This document shows positions 1-5,433 of a stretch of 5,643 nucleotides of DNA, piece after piece. Numbering within the stretch: the stretch's first letter is position 1; every line of letters starts with the position of its first letter. The notes under the pieces are model-generated. The model did no database searches. It was not told where the DNA came from and saw only the letters and a program-made list of their open reading frames with translations. The stretch lies in contig LKNC01000186.1 in assembly GCA_001564255.1 (NCBI GenBank), positions 1 to 5,643 on the forward strand, given 5' to 3'. The DNA is from Natrialbaceae archaeon Tc-Br11_E2g1 (GTDB lineage: Archaea; Halobacteriota; Halobacteria; Halobacteriales; Natrialbaceae). The position numbers and the translations under genes were made by a program.

Positions 1-173
1 AGAAACTCGAGGGGAAAAAACACGCCTACGAGCGAGCGAAAGCCGACTACGAGAAGTACGAGAAAAAGTACGAGAAAGACCGGGTCGACAGGGAAACCCT
101 CGAGAAGAAAAAGCGCGCCTACGAGGACGCCAAACACGAGTACGAGAAATACCGGGAAACGTATGACAGATAA
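1..173 (+). CDS. C-terminal end of a Lys/Glu/Tyr-rich coiled-coil protein (5' end outside window)
   Basis: The reading frame is open from the left edge (first full codon at 3) to a TAA at 171-173 and gives 56 residues. I do not recognise the family. The fragment is almost entirely charged residues plus tyrosine (about 13 K, 6 R, 11 E, 5 D, 9 Y), with no Pro and one Gly, so a continuous helix or coiled coil is expected. Tyrosines fall at 7-3-4 spacing twice: fragment residues 9, 16, 19, 23 and again 40, 47, 50, 54. This is the spacing of core positions in a heptad coiled coil. The two halves share the pattern AYExAKxxYEKYxxxY, 31 residues apart, so the protein is internally repetitive. Its high lysine and slightly positive net charge are unlike a typical acidic haloarchaeal protein. 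Codon endings are G/C-rich in part (tac, gag), which supports real coding. No function can be assigned from the tail alone. Confidence 0.72.
   Translation, partial: KLEGKKHAYERAKADYEKYEKKYEKDRVDRETLEKKKRAYEDAKHEYEKYRETYDR
24..167 (+). repeat. Two-copy internal repeat (about 51 bp, 93-bp period) in the coiled-coil gene
   Basis: Copies lie at 24-74 and 117-167. Both encode the pattern AYExAKxxYEKYxxxY with all tyrosines in register. The nucleotide copies have diverged (for example cgagcg versus gacgcc after the first tacgag), so this is an old duplication kept at protein level. More copies may lie upstream of the window. Confidence 0.6.
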
Positions 174-185
174 ACCGTCGGAGAC

Positions 186-231
186 GCCGGCCTCGACGTT
201 CCCGATACCCCGGGGGGAACTCGAGGGCGGT
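186..231 (+). terminator. Long imperfect stem-loop after the coiled-coil gene
   Basis: The left arm 186-203 pairs with the right arm 215-231. GTTCCC (198-203) pairs with GGGAAC (215-220), CCTCGA (191-196) with TCGAGG (221-226) across a single bulged C at 197, and GCCG (186-189) with CGGT (228-231) beyond one G/G mismatch, the last pair being G-T. The loop is 11 bases (204-214). It begins 12 bases after the upstream stop codon, which fits a 3'-end element. No T-tract follows on the + strand, so classic U-rich archaeal termination is not shown. It could be an RNA-stabilising or processing structure instead. Confidence 0.45.
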
Positions 232-292
232 AGGGGGTGACTAAAGCGCCTCTGTGTCCGAAAAACCCCACGACTGCGGCCGGGGTCGGTAC

Positions 293-301
293 TTCTATGT
301 A
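293..301 (+). promoter_or_regulatory. Weak candidate TATA-like box for the cdc48 transcript
   Basis: TTCTATGTA is the most TATA-like sequence between the upstream gene and cdc48, although another A/T-rich stretch at 317-327 is nearly as good. From 293-301 a start about 25 bases downstream would fall near 322-326, giving a leader of about 90 bases before the cdc48 ATG that contains the ORF at 337-420. No TATA-like box sits 25-30 bases before ATG 417, so a leaderless cdc48 mRNA looks unlikely. Confidence 0.25.
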
Positions 302-336
302 CCTCCGTCACTGAGCCTAATGTGATAGAGTGTAGC

Positions 337-420
337 ATGGACAGAGAAACCCCCGCTTGCAAAAAGCCTATCCGCCCCGGAAGCGGAGTGACGGACATCG
401 CAGCCAATCTACAATCATGA
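337..420 (+). CDS. Candidate 27-codon upstream ORF overlapping the cdc48 start
   Basis: An ATG at 337 opens a 27-residue frame beginning [10 protein letters not shown] and ending ANLQS. It stops at TGA 418-420, which overlaps the cdc48 ATG 417-419 as ATGA. This arrangement is typical of translational coupling, where a terminating ribosome restarts on the overlapping start codon. cdc48 itself has no well-placed Shine-Dalgarno; the nearest GGAG is about 30 bases upstream of its ATG. Against real coding, G/C at third positions is only a little over half, lower than in the neighbouring genes, and the peptide resembles nothing I know. It may be a regulatory leader ORF or chance. Confidence 0.3.
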   Translation: MDRETPACKKPIRPGSGVTDIAANLQS

Positions 421-2648
421 ACGAAGTTCAACTCGAGGTCGCGAAGGCGTACCCGAACGATTCGGGTCGTGGAATCGCCCGACTCGACCCGGACACGCTG
501 TTGCACCTCAAGCTGAGTCCGGGTGACATAATCGAGATCGAAGGTGCGGACACGACCGCCGCGAAGGTGTGGCGTGCGGACCGACAGGACTGGAACACGG
601 ATACGGTTCGCATCGACGGCTTCACACGACAGAACGCGGACGTGGGGATCGGCGAACGGGTCACCATCCGCAAGGCGGAGGCGACGAAAGCCGACGAGTT
701 GGTGTTGGCTCCCCCCGAAGAGGCCTCCGTGCAGTTCGGCTCGGACGCCGCCGGCATGGTCAAACGCCAGATCCTCAAGCGACCCGTGGTCGGCCGTGAC
801 ATCGTCCCTGTAATGAGTTCGACGAACCATCCGTTCATGCGCTCGCCCGGGCAGGCGATCCCGCTGATCGCCGTCGAGACCGATCCAGAGGGCGTGGTAC
901 TCGTCACCGAAGACACCGACGTCGAGTTACGAGAGGAGCCCATCTCCGGGTACGAGAAAACGGGCGGCGGGATCACCTACGAGGACATCGGCGGCCTCCA
1001 GAGTGAGATCCAGCGCGTCCGGGAGATGGTCGAGTTGCCGATGAAACACCCCCAGATATTCAAGAAACTGGGGATCGAGCCACCGCAAGGTGTCTTGCTC
1101 CACGGGCCGCCGGGGACGGGAAAGACCTTGCTGGCGAAAGCCGTCGCCAACGAGACCTCCGCGAGTTTCTTCTCTATTGCCGGCCCCGAGATCATCTCGA
1201 AGTATTACGGGGAGAGCGAACAACAGCTCAGGGAGATCTTCGAGGACGCAAGCGAGGAGTCGCCCTCGATCATCTTCATCGACGAACTCGACTCCATCGC
1301 CCCCAAACGCGAGGACGTCACGGGTGAGGTCGAACGCCGCGTCGTCGCCCAGCTTCTGACGATGATGGACGGTCTCGAGTCCCGTGGCCAGGTCATCGTC
1401 ATCGCCGCCACGAACCGCGTCGACAGCGTCGACCCCGCCCTGCGTCGGCCGGGCCGGTTCGATCGTGAGATCGATATCGGCGTCCCGGACGAAGTCGGCC
1501 GCGAGGAGGTCCTCCAGATCCACACCCGCGGGATGCCCCTCAGCGACGACGTCAACCTCTCGCATCTGGCCGACGAGACTCACGGTTTCGTCGGTGCCGA
1601 CATCGAGAGCCTGACAAAGGAGGCGGCGATGAAAGCCCTCCGGCGATACCTGCCCGAGATCGACTTGGACGAAGAGGACATCCCGCCGAGTCTCATCGAT
1701 CGGATGATCGTCAAACGCGAGGACTTCGGTGGCGCGTTAAACGAGGTCGAACCCTCCGCGATGCGAGAGGTCCTCGTCGAATTACCCAAAATCTCCTGGA
1801 ACGACGTGGGCGGGCTCCACGACGCGAAAGACCAGGTCCAAGAGTCCGTCGAGTGGCCACTCTCCCAACCCGAGAAGTTCGACCGAATGGGGATCGACCC
1901 GCCGGCGGGAGTCTTGCTCTACGGTCCGCCGGGCACCGGGAAGACCCTGATGGCCAAAGCCGTGGCCAACGAGACCAACGCCAACTTCATCTCGGTGCGT
2001 GGCCCACAGCTGCTGAGCAAGTGGGTCGGCGAATCAGAAAAGGCCATCCGCCAGACCTTCCGGAAGGCCCGGCAGGTCTCCCCGACGGTGATCTTCTTCG
2101 ACGAACTCGACTCGCTTGCACCGGGACGGGGCGGCGAAGTCGGCTCGAACGTCTCCGAACGGGTCGTCAACCAGTTGCTTACCGAACTGGACGGGCTAGA
2201 GGACATGGGCAACGTCATGGTCATCGGCGCGACCAACCGCCCGGACATGATCGACCCAGCACTCTTGCGTTCGGGTCGGTTCGATCGCTTAGTGATGATC
2301 GGCGAACCCGACGTCGACGGCCGCGAGCGCATCCTCGAGATCCACACCGAGAGCACCCCACTCGCCGAGGACGTCAGCCTAAAGGAGATCGCCGAGATCA
2401 CGGAGGGGTACGTCGGCAGCGACCTCGAGTCGATCGCCCGCGAGGCGGCGATCGAGGCCCTGCGGGAGGACGACGACGCGGCCATCGTCGAGATGCGTCA
2501 CTTCCGGCAGGCTCTAGAGAACGTCCGCCCGACGATCACCGATGACATCGTAGAGTACTACGAACAGATCGAAGAGGAGTTCGCCGGTGGCTCGAGGGCG
2601 GTCGAACCCGGCACCGGCCGGCGTGGGAGCCGGATCGGGTTCCAGTAA
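417..2648 (+). CDS. cdc48: Cdc48/VAT-type AAA+ ATPase (p97 homologue)
   Basis: This 743-residue hexameric two-ring AAA+ unfoldase extracts and unfolds proteins, feeding the archaeal proteasome in the cytoplasm. Domain order follows VAT/p97: N-terminal double-psi barrel (about 3-88), a second N subdomain (about 105-170), then D1 and D2 ATPase rings. D1 has Walker A GPPGTGKT at 230-237 (Lys236), Walker B IIFIDE at 285-290, and the second-region-of-homology motif [11 protein letters not shown] with its arginines near 343-347. D2 has a second GPPGTGKT at 503-510 (Lys509) and Walker B VIFFDE at 558-563. Pore-loop motifs are KYYGESE in D1 and KWVGESE in D2. Both rings look catalytically intact. The tail is Gly/Arg-rich and ends IGFQ, as in haloarchaeal Cdc48. 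The start is ATG 417 because family proteins begin MNEVQLEV; the frame is open back to a TTG at 357, but those 20 extra residues do not resemble the family. Haloarchaea usually carry several Cdc48 paralogues, so the exact paralogue is uncertain. Confidence 0.96.
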   Translation: MNEVQLEVAKAYPNDSGRGIARLDPDTLLHLKLSPGDIIEIEGADTTAAKVWRADRQDWNTDTVRIDGFTRQNADVGIGERVTIRKAEATKADELVLAPPEEASVQFGSDAAGMVKRQILKRPVVGRDIVPVMSSTNHPFMRSPGQAIPLIAVETDPEGVVLVTEDTDVELREEPISGYEKTGGGITYEDIGGLQSEIQRVREMVELPMKHPQIFKKLGIEPPQGVLLHGPPGTGKTLLAKAVANETSASFFSIAGPEIISKYYGESEQQLREIFEDASEESPSIIFIDELDSIAPKREDVTGEVERRVVAQLLTMMDGLESRGQVIVIAATNRVDSVDPALRRPGRFDREIDIGVPDEVGREEVLQIHTRGMPLSDDVNLSHLADETHGFVGADIESLTKEAAMKALRRYLPEIDLDEEDIPPSLIDRMIVKREDFGGALNEVEPSAMREVLVELPKISWNDVGGLHDAKDQVQESVEWPLSQPEKFDRMGIDPPAGVLLYGPPGTGKTLMAKAVANETNANFISVRGPQLLSKWVGESEKAIRQTFRKARQVSPTVIFFDELDSLAPGRGGEVGSNVSERVVNQLLTELDGLEDMGNVMVIGATNRPDMIDPALLRSGRFDRLVMIGEPDVDGRERILEIHTESTPLAEDVSLKEIAEITEGYVGSDLESIAREAAIEALREDDDAAIVEMRHFRQALENVRPTITDDIVEYYEQIEEEFAGGSRAVEPGTGRRGSRIGFQ

Positions 2649-2671
2649 CGTCGCTTCGCCCCGATGCGGGC

Positions 2672-2689
2672 CCGGCACGGCCTCGCCGG
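2672..2689 (+). terminator. Small GC stem-loop downstream of cdc48
   Basis: CCGGC (2672-2676) pairs with GCCGG (2685-2689) around an 8-base loop, 23 bases after the cdc48 stop. The following sequence (ataccttcgttc) is only mildly T-rich. Short GC stems are common by chance at this composition. Confidence 0.2.
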
Positions 2690-2774
2690 ATACCTTCGTT
2701 CACACACGAGAGAGGAGAGACCCGGACCTGGAGCACCCGTCCCCCCTCGAGGTTCGATACCGATCGGAGTCCGT

Positions 2775-2785
2775 GACACGGTGTC
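2775..2785. promoter_or_regulatory. Candidate operator-like palindrome upstream of the repeat-protein gene
   Basis: GACAC-G-GTGTC is a perfect 5+5 inverted repeat around one central base, 73 bases before the GTG start of the next gene and well clear of its proposed TATA box. Symmetry is the only support; no regulator is identifiable. Confidence 0.2.
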
Positions 2786-2831
2786 GTGTAACGTATCGCC
2801 GAGATGAGCAACGATTTCAACCGGCAACAGG

Positions 2832-2839
2832 TATTCTAA
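2832..2839 (+). promoter_or_regulatory. Candidate TATA-like box for the octad-repeat membrane protein
   Basis: TATTCTAA lies about 22 bases before the GTG start at 2858 (centre to start). This suits a leaderless or nearly leaderless haloarchaeal transcript, and it is the most A/T-rich stretch in the 209-base gap after cdc48. It implies that this gene is transcribed separately from cdc48. Confidence 0.4.
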
Positions 2840-2857
2840 CAGGAATATGAACGCAAC

Positions 2858-3508
2858 GTGGAAACCCACGCTGAGAAGCGAGACGAACTGGTGTCGTCCA
2901 TGGTGAGTCCCGTCCGAGTCGACGCTGTCGTCGACCTCGCCTACGGAGCGTTGATCGCTCTCGCGATCGTCCTGATCGCGGTACTCGATACGAACGTCGG
3001 GATCGCCTTCGGGATCGGTGTGTTCGCCTCCTATATCATTCACGTCGTCTGGAAGATGGCCCGCTTCGATCCCGACTGGATGACCAGGGCCGTCCAGGAG
3101 ACAGTCGAGGAGACCGTCGGCGAGACGGTCGAAGAAACCGTTGGCGAAACCGTCGAGCAGCAAGTCGGCGAGACCGTCGAGAAGCAAGTCGGCGAAACAG
3201 TCGAGAAAACCGTTGGCGAGACCGTCGAGAAACAGGTCGGCGAAACAGTCGAGAAAACCGTTGGCGAGACCGTCGAGAAAACCGTTGGCGAAACCGTCGA
3301 GGAAACCGTCGGAGAAACTGTCGAAGAGACCGTCGGCGAGACAGTCGAGGAAACCGTCGGCGAGACGGTCGAGGAACAACTCGAGGAGATGAAAGCCCAG
3401 GTCGAGGCCGTCGACGAACGCGTCGATCGTCGCCCTCGGGAGGACGAACTCGAGGAGTTGATCGACAAGTCAGACAAAGACGAGCGGGCAGAATCCGACG
3501 ACGGCTAA
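2858..3508 (+). CDS. Unrecognised membrane protein with twelve tandem ETVExxVG octads
   Basis: This 216-residue protein is not one I can name. From the GTG start there is a short polar N-terminus, then two hydrophobic segments (about 24-43 and 47-66) joined by a very short turn containing Asp-Thr-Asn, which makes a helical hairpin. Arg20 before it and Lys66/Arg69 after it suggest that both ends face the cytoplasm. Residues 81-176 are twelve exact-length 8-residue repeats with consensus ETVExxVG; the last is degenerate (ETVEEQLE). The tail (177-216) is highly charged and probably helical. Val is placed every four residues, which is not a heptad coiled-coil pattern. Alternative starts are GTG 2891 and ATG 2900, which would remove 11 or 14 residues without touching the membrane segments; GTG 2858 is preferred because of the TATA-like box at 2832. 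The gene sits 209 bases after cdc48 and converges on cspA. A membrane-anchored rod, scaffold or tether is a reasonable guess, but function is unknown. Confidence 0.85.
   Translation: METHAEKRDELVSSMVSPVRVDAVVDLAYGALIALAIVLIAVLDTNVGIAFGIGVFASYIIHVVWKMARFDPDWMTRAVQETVEETVGETVEETVGETVEQQVGETVEKQVGETVEKTVGETVEKQVGETVEKTVGETVEKTVGETVEETVGETVEETVGETVEETVGETVEEQLEEMKAQVEAVDERVDRRPREDELEELIDKSDKDERAESDDG
3098..3385 (+). repeat. Twelve 24-bp in-frame tandem repeats
   Basis: Twelve units of exactly 24 bp, with no indels, encode ETVExxVG octads. The variable pair at octad positions 5-6 runs EE-T shifted forms first, then QQ, KQ, KT, KQ, KT, KT, then ET and finally EQ; the invariant core is ETVE at positions 1-4. 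Units 5 and 7 are identical, and a 45-base exact match links 3188-3232 with 3236-3280, so the middle of the array was recently duplicated as a 48-bp double unit. Outer units differ mainly at silent positions (gag/gaa, acc/aca/acg, gtc/gtt), which indicates selection on the protein repeat. Confidence 0.95.
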
Positions 3509-3517
3509 CTGCCGTCG
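3499..3517 (+). terminator. Hairpin spanning the repeat-protein stop codon
   Basis: CGACGGC (3499-3505) pairs perfectly with GCCGTCG (3511-3517) around a five-base loop TAACT that contains the TAA stop. It is a 7-bp all-Watson-Crick stem, with no T-tract following. Confidence 0.3.
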
Positions 3518-3561
3518 GTCACCGAACGACCGTTGCCGGAACCGGCGATCGGCGAACGATC

Positions 3562-3586
3562 CTCTCGGGCGTGTTCGTCCCGAGGG
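3562..3586. other. Stem-loop in the convergent intergenic gap
   Basis: CTCGGG (3564-3569) pairs with CCCGAG (3579-3584) around a nine-base loop, and can be extended outward by a T-G and a C-G pair. It may be part of a 3'-end structure of the repeat-protein transcript. No gene is credible in the 238-base gap 3509-3746. Confidence 0.25.
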
Positions 3587-3673
3587 CGTCCCTGTATCAC
3601 GGAGACGGATCGTCACAGCGATCGCTCGAGGCGTCGATGGAGTCAGTATTCGATAAACCGAAGTAACTACTGG

Positions 3674-3702
3674 CGGGCGAAAATCTCGCGGATTTTCGTC
3701 CG
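3674..3702 (-). terminator. 12-bp stem-loop between convergent genes, probable cspA 3'-end element
   Basis: CGGGCGAAAATC (3674-3685) pairs with GATTTTCGTCCG (3691-3702) around the five-base loop TCGCG, with a single G-T pair in twelve. It lies 44 bases beyond the cspA stop and 165 bases beyond the repeat-protein stop. On the cspA strand a TTTT run (at 3719-3722) comes between the stop and the hairpin, which fits the T-rich signals used in archaeal termination. It could serve both converging transcripts. Confidence 0.5.
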
Positions 3703-3741
3703 ACAGTGTGAAATACTGAAAAGATCCGGAAACCGTAGACG

Positions 3742-3756
3742 CCGCCTTACAGGCGG
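3742..3756 (-). other. Hairpin spanning the cspA stop codon
   Basis: Read on the - strand, CCGCC and GGCGG form a five-pair GC stem around the loop TGTAA, whose last three bases are the cspA stop codon. It is short but perfect. It mirrors the hairpin placed over the stop of the convergent repeat-protein gene. Confidence 0.25.
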
Positions 3757-3941
3757 GTGACGTTGGTCGCCCGGGGGCCCTTGGGGGCCTGTTCGATGTC
3801 GAATTCTACGTCCGTTCCCTCTTCGAGATCCGGGCCGCCAACGTCTTCCATGTGGAAGAACACGTCGTCGTCCGCGTCGTCCGTCGAGATGAAACCGTAA
3901 CCGCCTGTGTCGTTGAAGAAATCAACGTTGCCTTCTGCCAT
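3747..3941 (-). CDS. cspA: Cold-shock-domain protein, CspA family
   Basis: This 64-residue single-domain OB-fold protein binds single-stranded RNA or DNA and acts as a nucleic-acid chaperone in the cytoplasm. RNP1 is GGYGFI at 13-18 and RNP2 is VFFH at 27-30; the aromatic residues Phe8, Phe9, Tyr15, Phe17, Phe28, Phe29 and His30 form the usual binding face. The C-terminal KGPRATNVTRL is the family ending. The many Asp/Glu residues, such as DDADDD at 21-26, reflect salt adaptation. The start is the ATG at 3939-3941 because haloarchaeal homologues begin MAEG; the open frame extends ten codons further upstream to 3971, but that would run through the TATA-like box. It is 102 bases downstream of metY on the same strand and has its own promoter-like sequence. 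Confidence 0.95.
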   Translation of the reverse strand: MAEGNVDFFNDTGGYGFISTDDADDDVFFHMEDVGGPDLEEGTDVEFDIEQAPKGPRATNVTRL

Positions 3942-3968
3942 TGCATCCAAAGGGAGTGGTGGGACACT

Positions 3969-3976
3969 CATAAGTA
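3969..3976 (-). promoter_or_regulatory. TATA-like box of cspA
   Basis: On the - strand TACTTATG is preceded by CGGAA, which resembles a TFB-recognition element. Its centre is about 32 bases before the cspA ATG, so transcription would begin only a few bases upstream of the start codon. The leader has no good Shine-Dalgarno. Confidence 0.5.
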
Positions 3977-3992
3977 TTCCGTGAGAGTCAGA

Positions 3993-4011
3993 CCCGTGAT
4001 TTATCGACGGG
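3993..4011 (-). terminator. Candidate stem-loop downstream of metY
   Basis: CCCGT (3993-3997) pairs with ACGGG (4007-4011), and GA/TC pairs can extend it inside with one bulge. It lies 32 bases after the metY stop and before the cspA promoter. A weak 3'-end candidate without a T-run. Confidence 0.25.
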
Positions 4012-4043
4012 AGAAGTAATCGACAGATCGGTTTGACGGGCGA

Positions 4044-5330
4044 TTAGGCCTGCTCTATCGCCTGATCGAGGTCGGCGATGATGTCCTCGACGTCCTCGAT
4101 ACCGACTGACAGGCGCACGAGGTCGTCCGTGACGCCACCGGCCAGTTTCTCCTCTTCGGTGAGTTGCTGGTGGGTCGTACTCGCGGGGTGGATGACCAGC
4201 GTCTTCGCGTCGCCGACGTTCGCGAGCAGACTCGCGAGTTCGACCTCGTTACAGACCGTCTCGGCGGCGTCGTAACCACCCTCGAGGCCGAAGGTGATCA
4301 TACCGCCAAAGCCACCCTCGAGGTACTCTTTGGCGTTCTCGTGGGTCTCGTGGCTCTCGAGGCCGGGGTAGGTGACCCATGCGACCTCGGGGTGGTCTTC
4401 TAGGTACTCGGCGACGACCTGTGCGTTCGCACAGTGGCGCTCCATGCGGGCGGGGAGGCTCTCGAGTTTCTGGAGGGTCGTCCAGGCGTCGAAGGGTGAC
4501 TGCTGGTTGCCCAGGTCCCGGAGGCCGCGGGTGCGTGCGGCGATGGCGAACGCCTGCTCGCCGAAGGTCTCATAGAAGTTGACGCCGTGGTAAGCCGGGT
4601 TGGGTTCGGCCAGTTCGGGGAAGTCACCCTCGTCCCACGGGAAGGTGCCGCCGTCTACCAGAATCCCGCCGACGGTCGTGCCCGAGCCGGTGAGCCACTT
4701 GGTCGTCGAACTCCAGACGATGTCCGCGCCGTGTTCGATCGGTTTACAGAGGTACGGCGTCGCGAACGTGTTGTCGACGAACAGCGGCACGTCGTGGTCG
4801 TGGGCGATGTCGGCGATGCGCTCGATGTCGGGGGTGACGAGCGCCGGGTTACCGATCGTCTCCACGTGGACGAAGGCGGTGTCGTCGTCGATGGCCTCCT
4901 CGTAGGCGTCGTAATCCAGGGTGTCGACGAACGTCGTCTCGACACCACGCTTTTCGACGGTGTGAGAGAGGTAGGTGTAGGTTCCCCCATACAGCGCCGA
5001 GGCCGAGACGATGTTGTCGCCGGCTTCCGCGAGGATGAAAGTCGCGAGGTCGAAAGACGCCATCCCCGAGGCGGTCGCGAGCGCACCGACGCCGCCCTCG
5101 AGGCTCGCGATCCGTTCCTCGAGCATGGCGTTCGTCGGGTTCATGATCCGCGAGTAGATGTTACCGAACTCCTTCAGTCCGAACAGGTTCGCGGCGTGGT
5201 CCGTGTCCTCGAAGACGTAAGACGTCGTCTGGTAGATCGGCGGTGCCCGTGCACCTGTCGTCGGGTCGGGTTCCTGGCCGGCGTGTACGCTACGCGTCGC
5301 GAAGTCGTGTTCGCCGTCGTCGTCGGTCAT
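4044..5330 (-). CDS. metY: O-acetylhomoserine sulfhydrylase (aminocarboxypropyltransferase)
   Basis: This 428-residue PLP enzyme of the Cys/Met metabolism family would convert O-acetylhomoserine and sulfide to homocysteine and acetate in cytoplasmic methionine synthesis. The PLP lysine is Lys211 in SSTTKWLTGSGTT. Asp186 (FVDNTFATP) should contact the pyridine nitrogen, Tyr114 (ALYGGTY) should stack on the ring, and Tyr59/Arg61 (NIYSRIMNPT) and SGMAS (88-92) should bind phosphate. The C-terminal HPASTTHQQL (381-390) and Arg406 in VRLSVGIED bind substrate carboxylate. MetY rather than cystathionine gamma-synthase is favoured by length (about 430 rather than about 385) and by the region around 245-275 (PAYHGVNFYETFGEQAF, then TRGLRDLG). 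Cystathionine synthase or lyase side activity cannot be excluded by sequence. The ATG lies 28 bases from the centre of a TATA-like box and no Shine-Dalgarno is visible, so the mRNA is probably leaderless. No homoserine acetyltransferase gene (metX) is next to it within the window. Confidence 0.95.
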   Translation of the reverse strand: MTDDDGEHDFATRSVHAGQEPDPTTGARAPPIYQTTSYVFEDTDHAANLFGLKEFGNIYSRIMNPTNAMLEERIASLEGGVGALATASGMASFDLATFILAEAGDNIVSASALYGGTYTYLSHTVEKRGVETTFVDTLDYDAYEEAIDDDTAFVHVETIGNPALVTPDIERIADIAHDHDVPLFVDNTFATPYLCKPIEHGADIVWSSTTKWLTGSGTTVGGILVDGGTFPWDEGDFPELAEPNPAYHGVNFYETFGEQAFAIAARTRGLRDLGNQQSPFDAWTTLQKLESLPARMERHCANAQVVAEYLEDHPEVAWVTYPGLESHETHENAKEYLEGGFGGMITFGLEGGYDAAETVCNEVELASLLANVGDAKTLVIHPASTTHQQLTEEEKLAGGVTDDLVRLSVGIEDVEDIIADLDQAIEQA

Positions 5331-5353
5331 ACAGTGGGGAGGTGTCCGACGGT

Positions 5354-5361
5354 TGTAAAAG
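5354..5361 (-). promoter_or_regulatory. TATA-like box of metY
   Basis: On the - strand CTTTTACA is centred 28 bases before the ATG at 5330, which places the start site at or next to the start codon (leaderless). A second similar sequence lies 18 bases upstream: GTTGTAAAA (5352-5360) and GTTGCAAAA (5370-5378) on the + strand are a near-exact direct repeat. Confidence 0.6.
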
Positions 5362-5433
5362 TATCAGATGTTGCAAAACCGGACGGGATCGCGGACGAGG
5401 CCGTGGTACCCGTTCCGTGACGGTCTACCCACG

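Noticed and set aside
357..416. 20-residue N-terminal extension of Cdc48 from a TTG at 357
   Set aside because: The family N-terminus aligns with MNEVQLEV at ATG 417. The extension is basic and Ser-rich, unlike Cdc48, and TTG is a rare start.
927..1583. 218-residue - strand frame opposite cdc48 D1
   Set aside because: Antisense shadow of a high-G+C gene; the cdc48 protein motifs are unequivocal and the antisense product has no recognisable features.
2847..2906. 19-codon ORF starting ATG 2847 overlapping the repeat-protein start in another frame
   Set aside because: Very short, Trp-rich product with no coding bias; probably chance, though it could interfere with initiation at GTG 2858.
2558..3379. 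273-residue open frame on the - strand with FLDGLANG-like repeats, and a second - strand frame at 3040-3477 rich in STVSPTV
   Set aside because: Both arise because a 24-bp repeat (a multiple of three) keeps every frame open and periodic. The + strand frame has the membrane hairpin, the G/C third positions and the silent-site variation expected of the real gene.
3098..3385. CRISPR-like periodic repeat
   Set aside because: Units are contiguous 24-bp coding repeats without spacers, in frame throughout.
3533..3760. 75-residue + strand frame between the repeat protein and cspA
   Set aside because: Arg/Ser-rich composition, no third-position G/C bias, crosses several hairpins and overlaps the cspA end.
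3942..3971. Ten-codon upstream extension of cspA
   Set aside because: It overlaps the TATA-like box, and homologues start at MAEG.
4587..5420. 277-residue + strand frame opposite metY
   Set aside because: Arg/Val-rich antisense shadow of the conserved metY gene that runs through the metY promoter.
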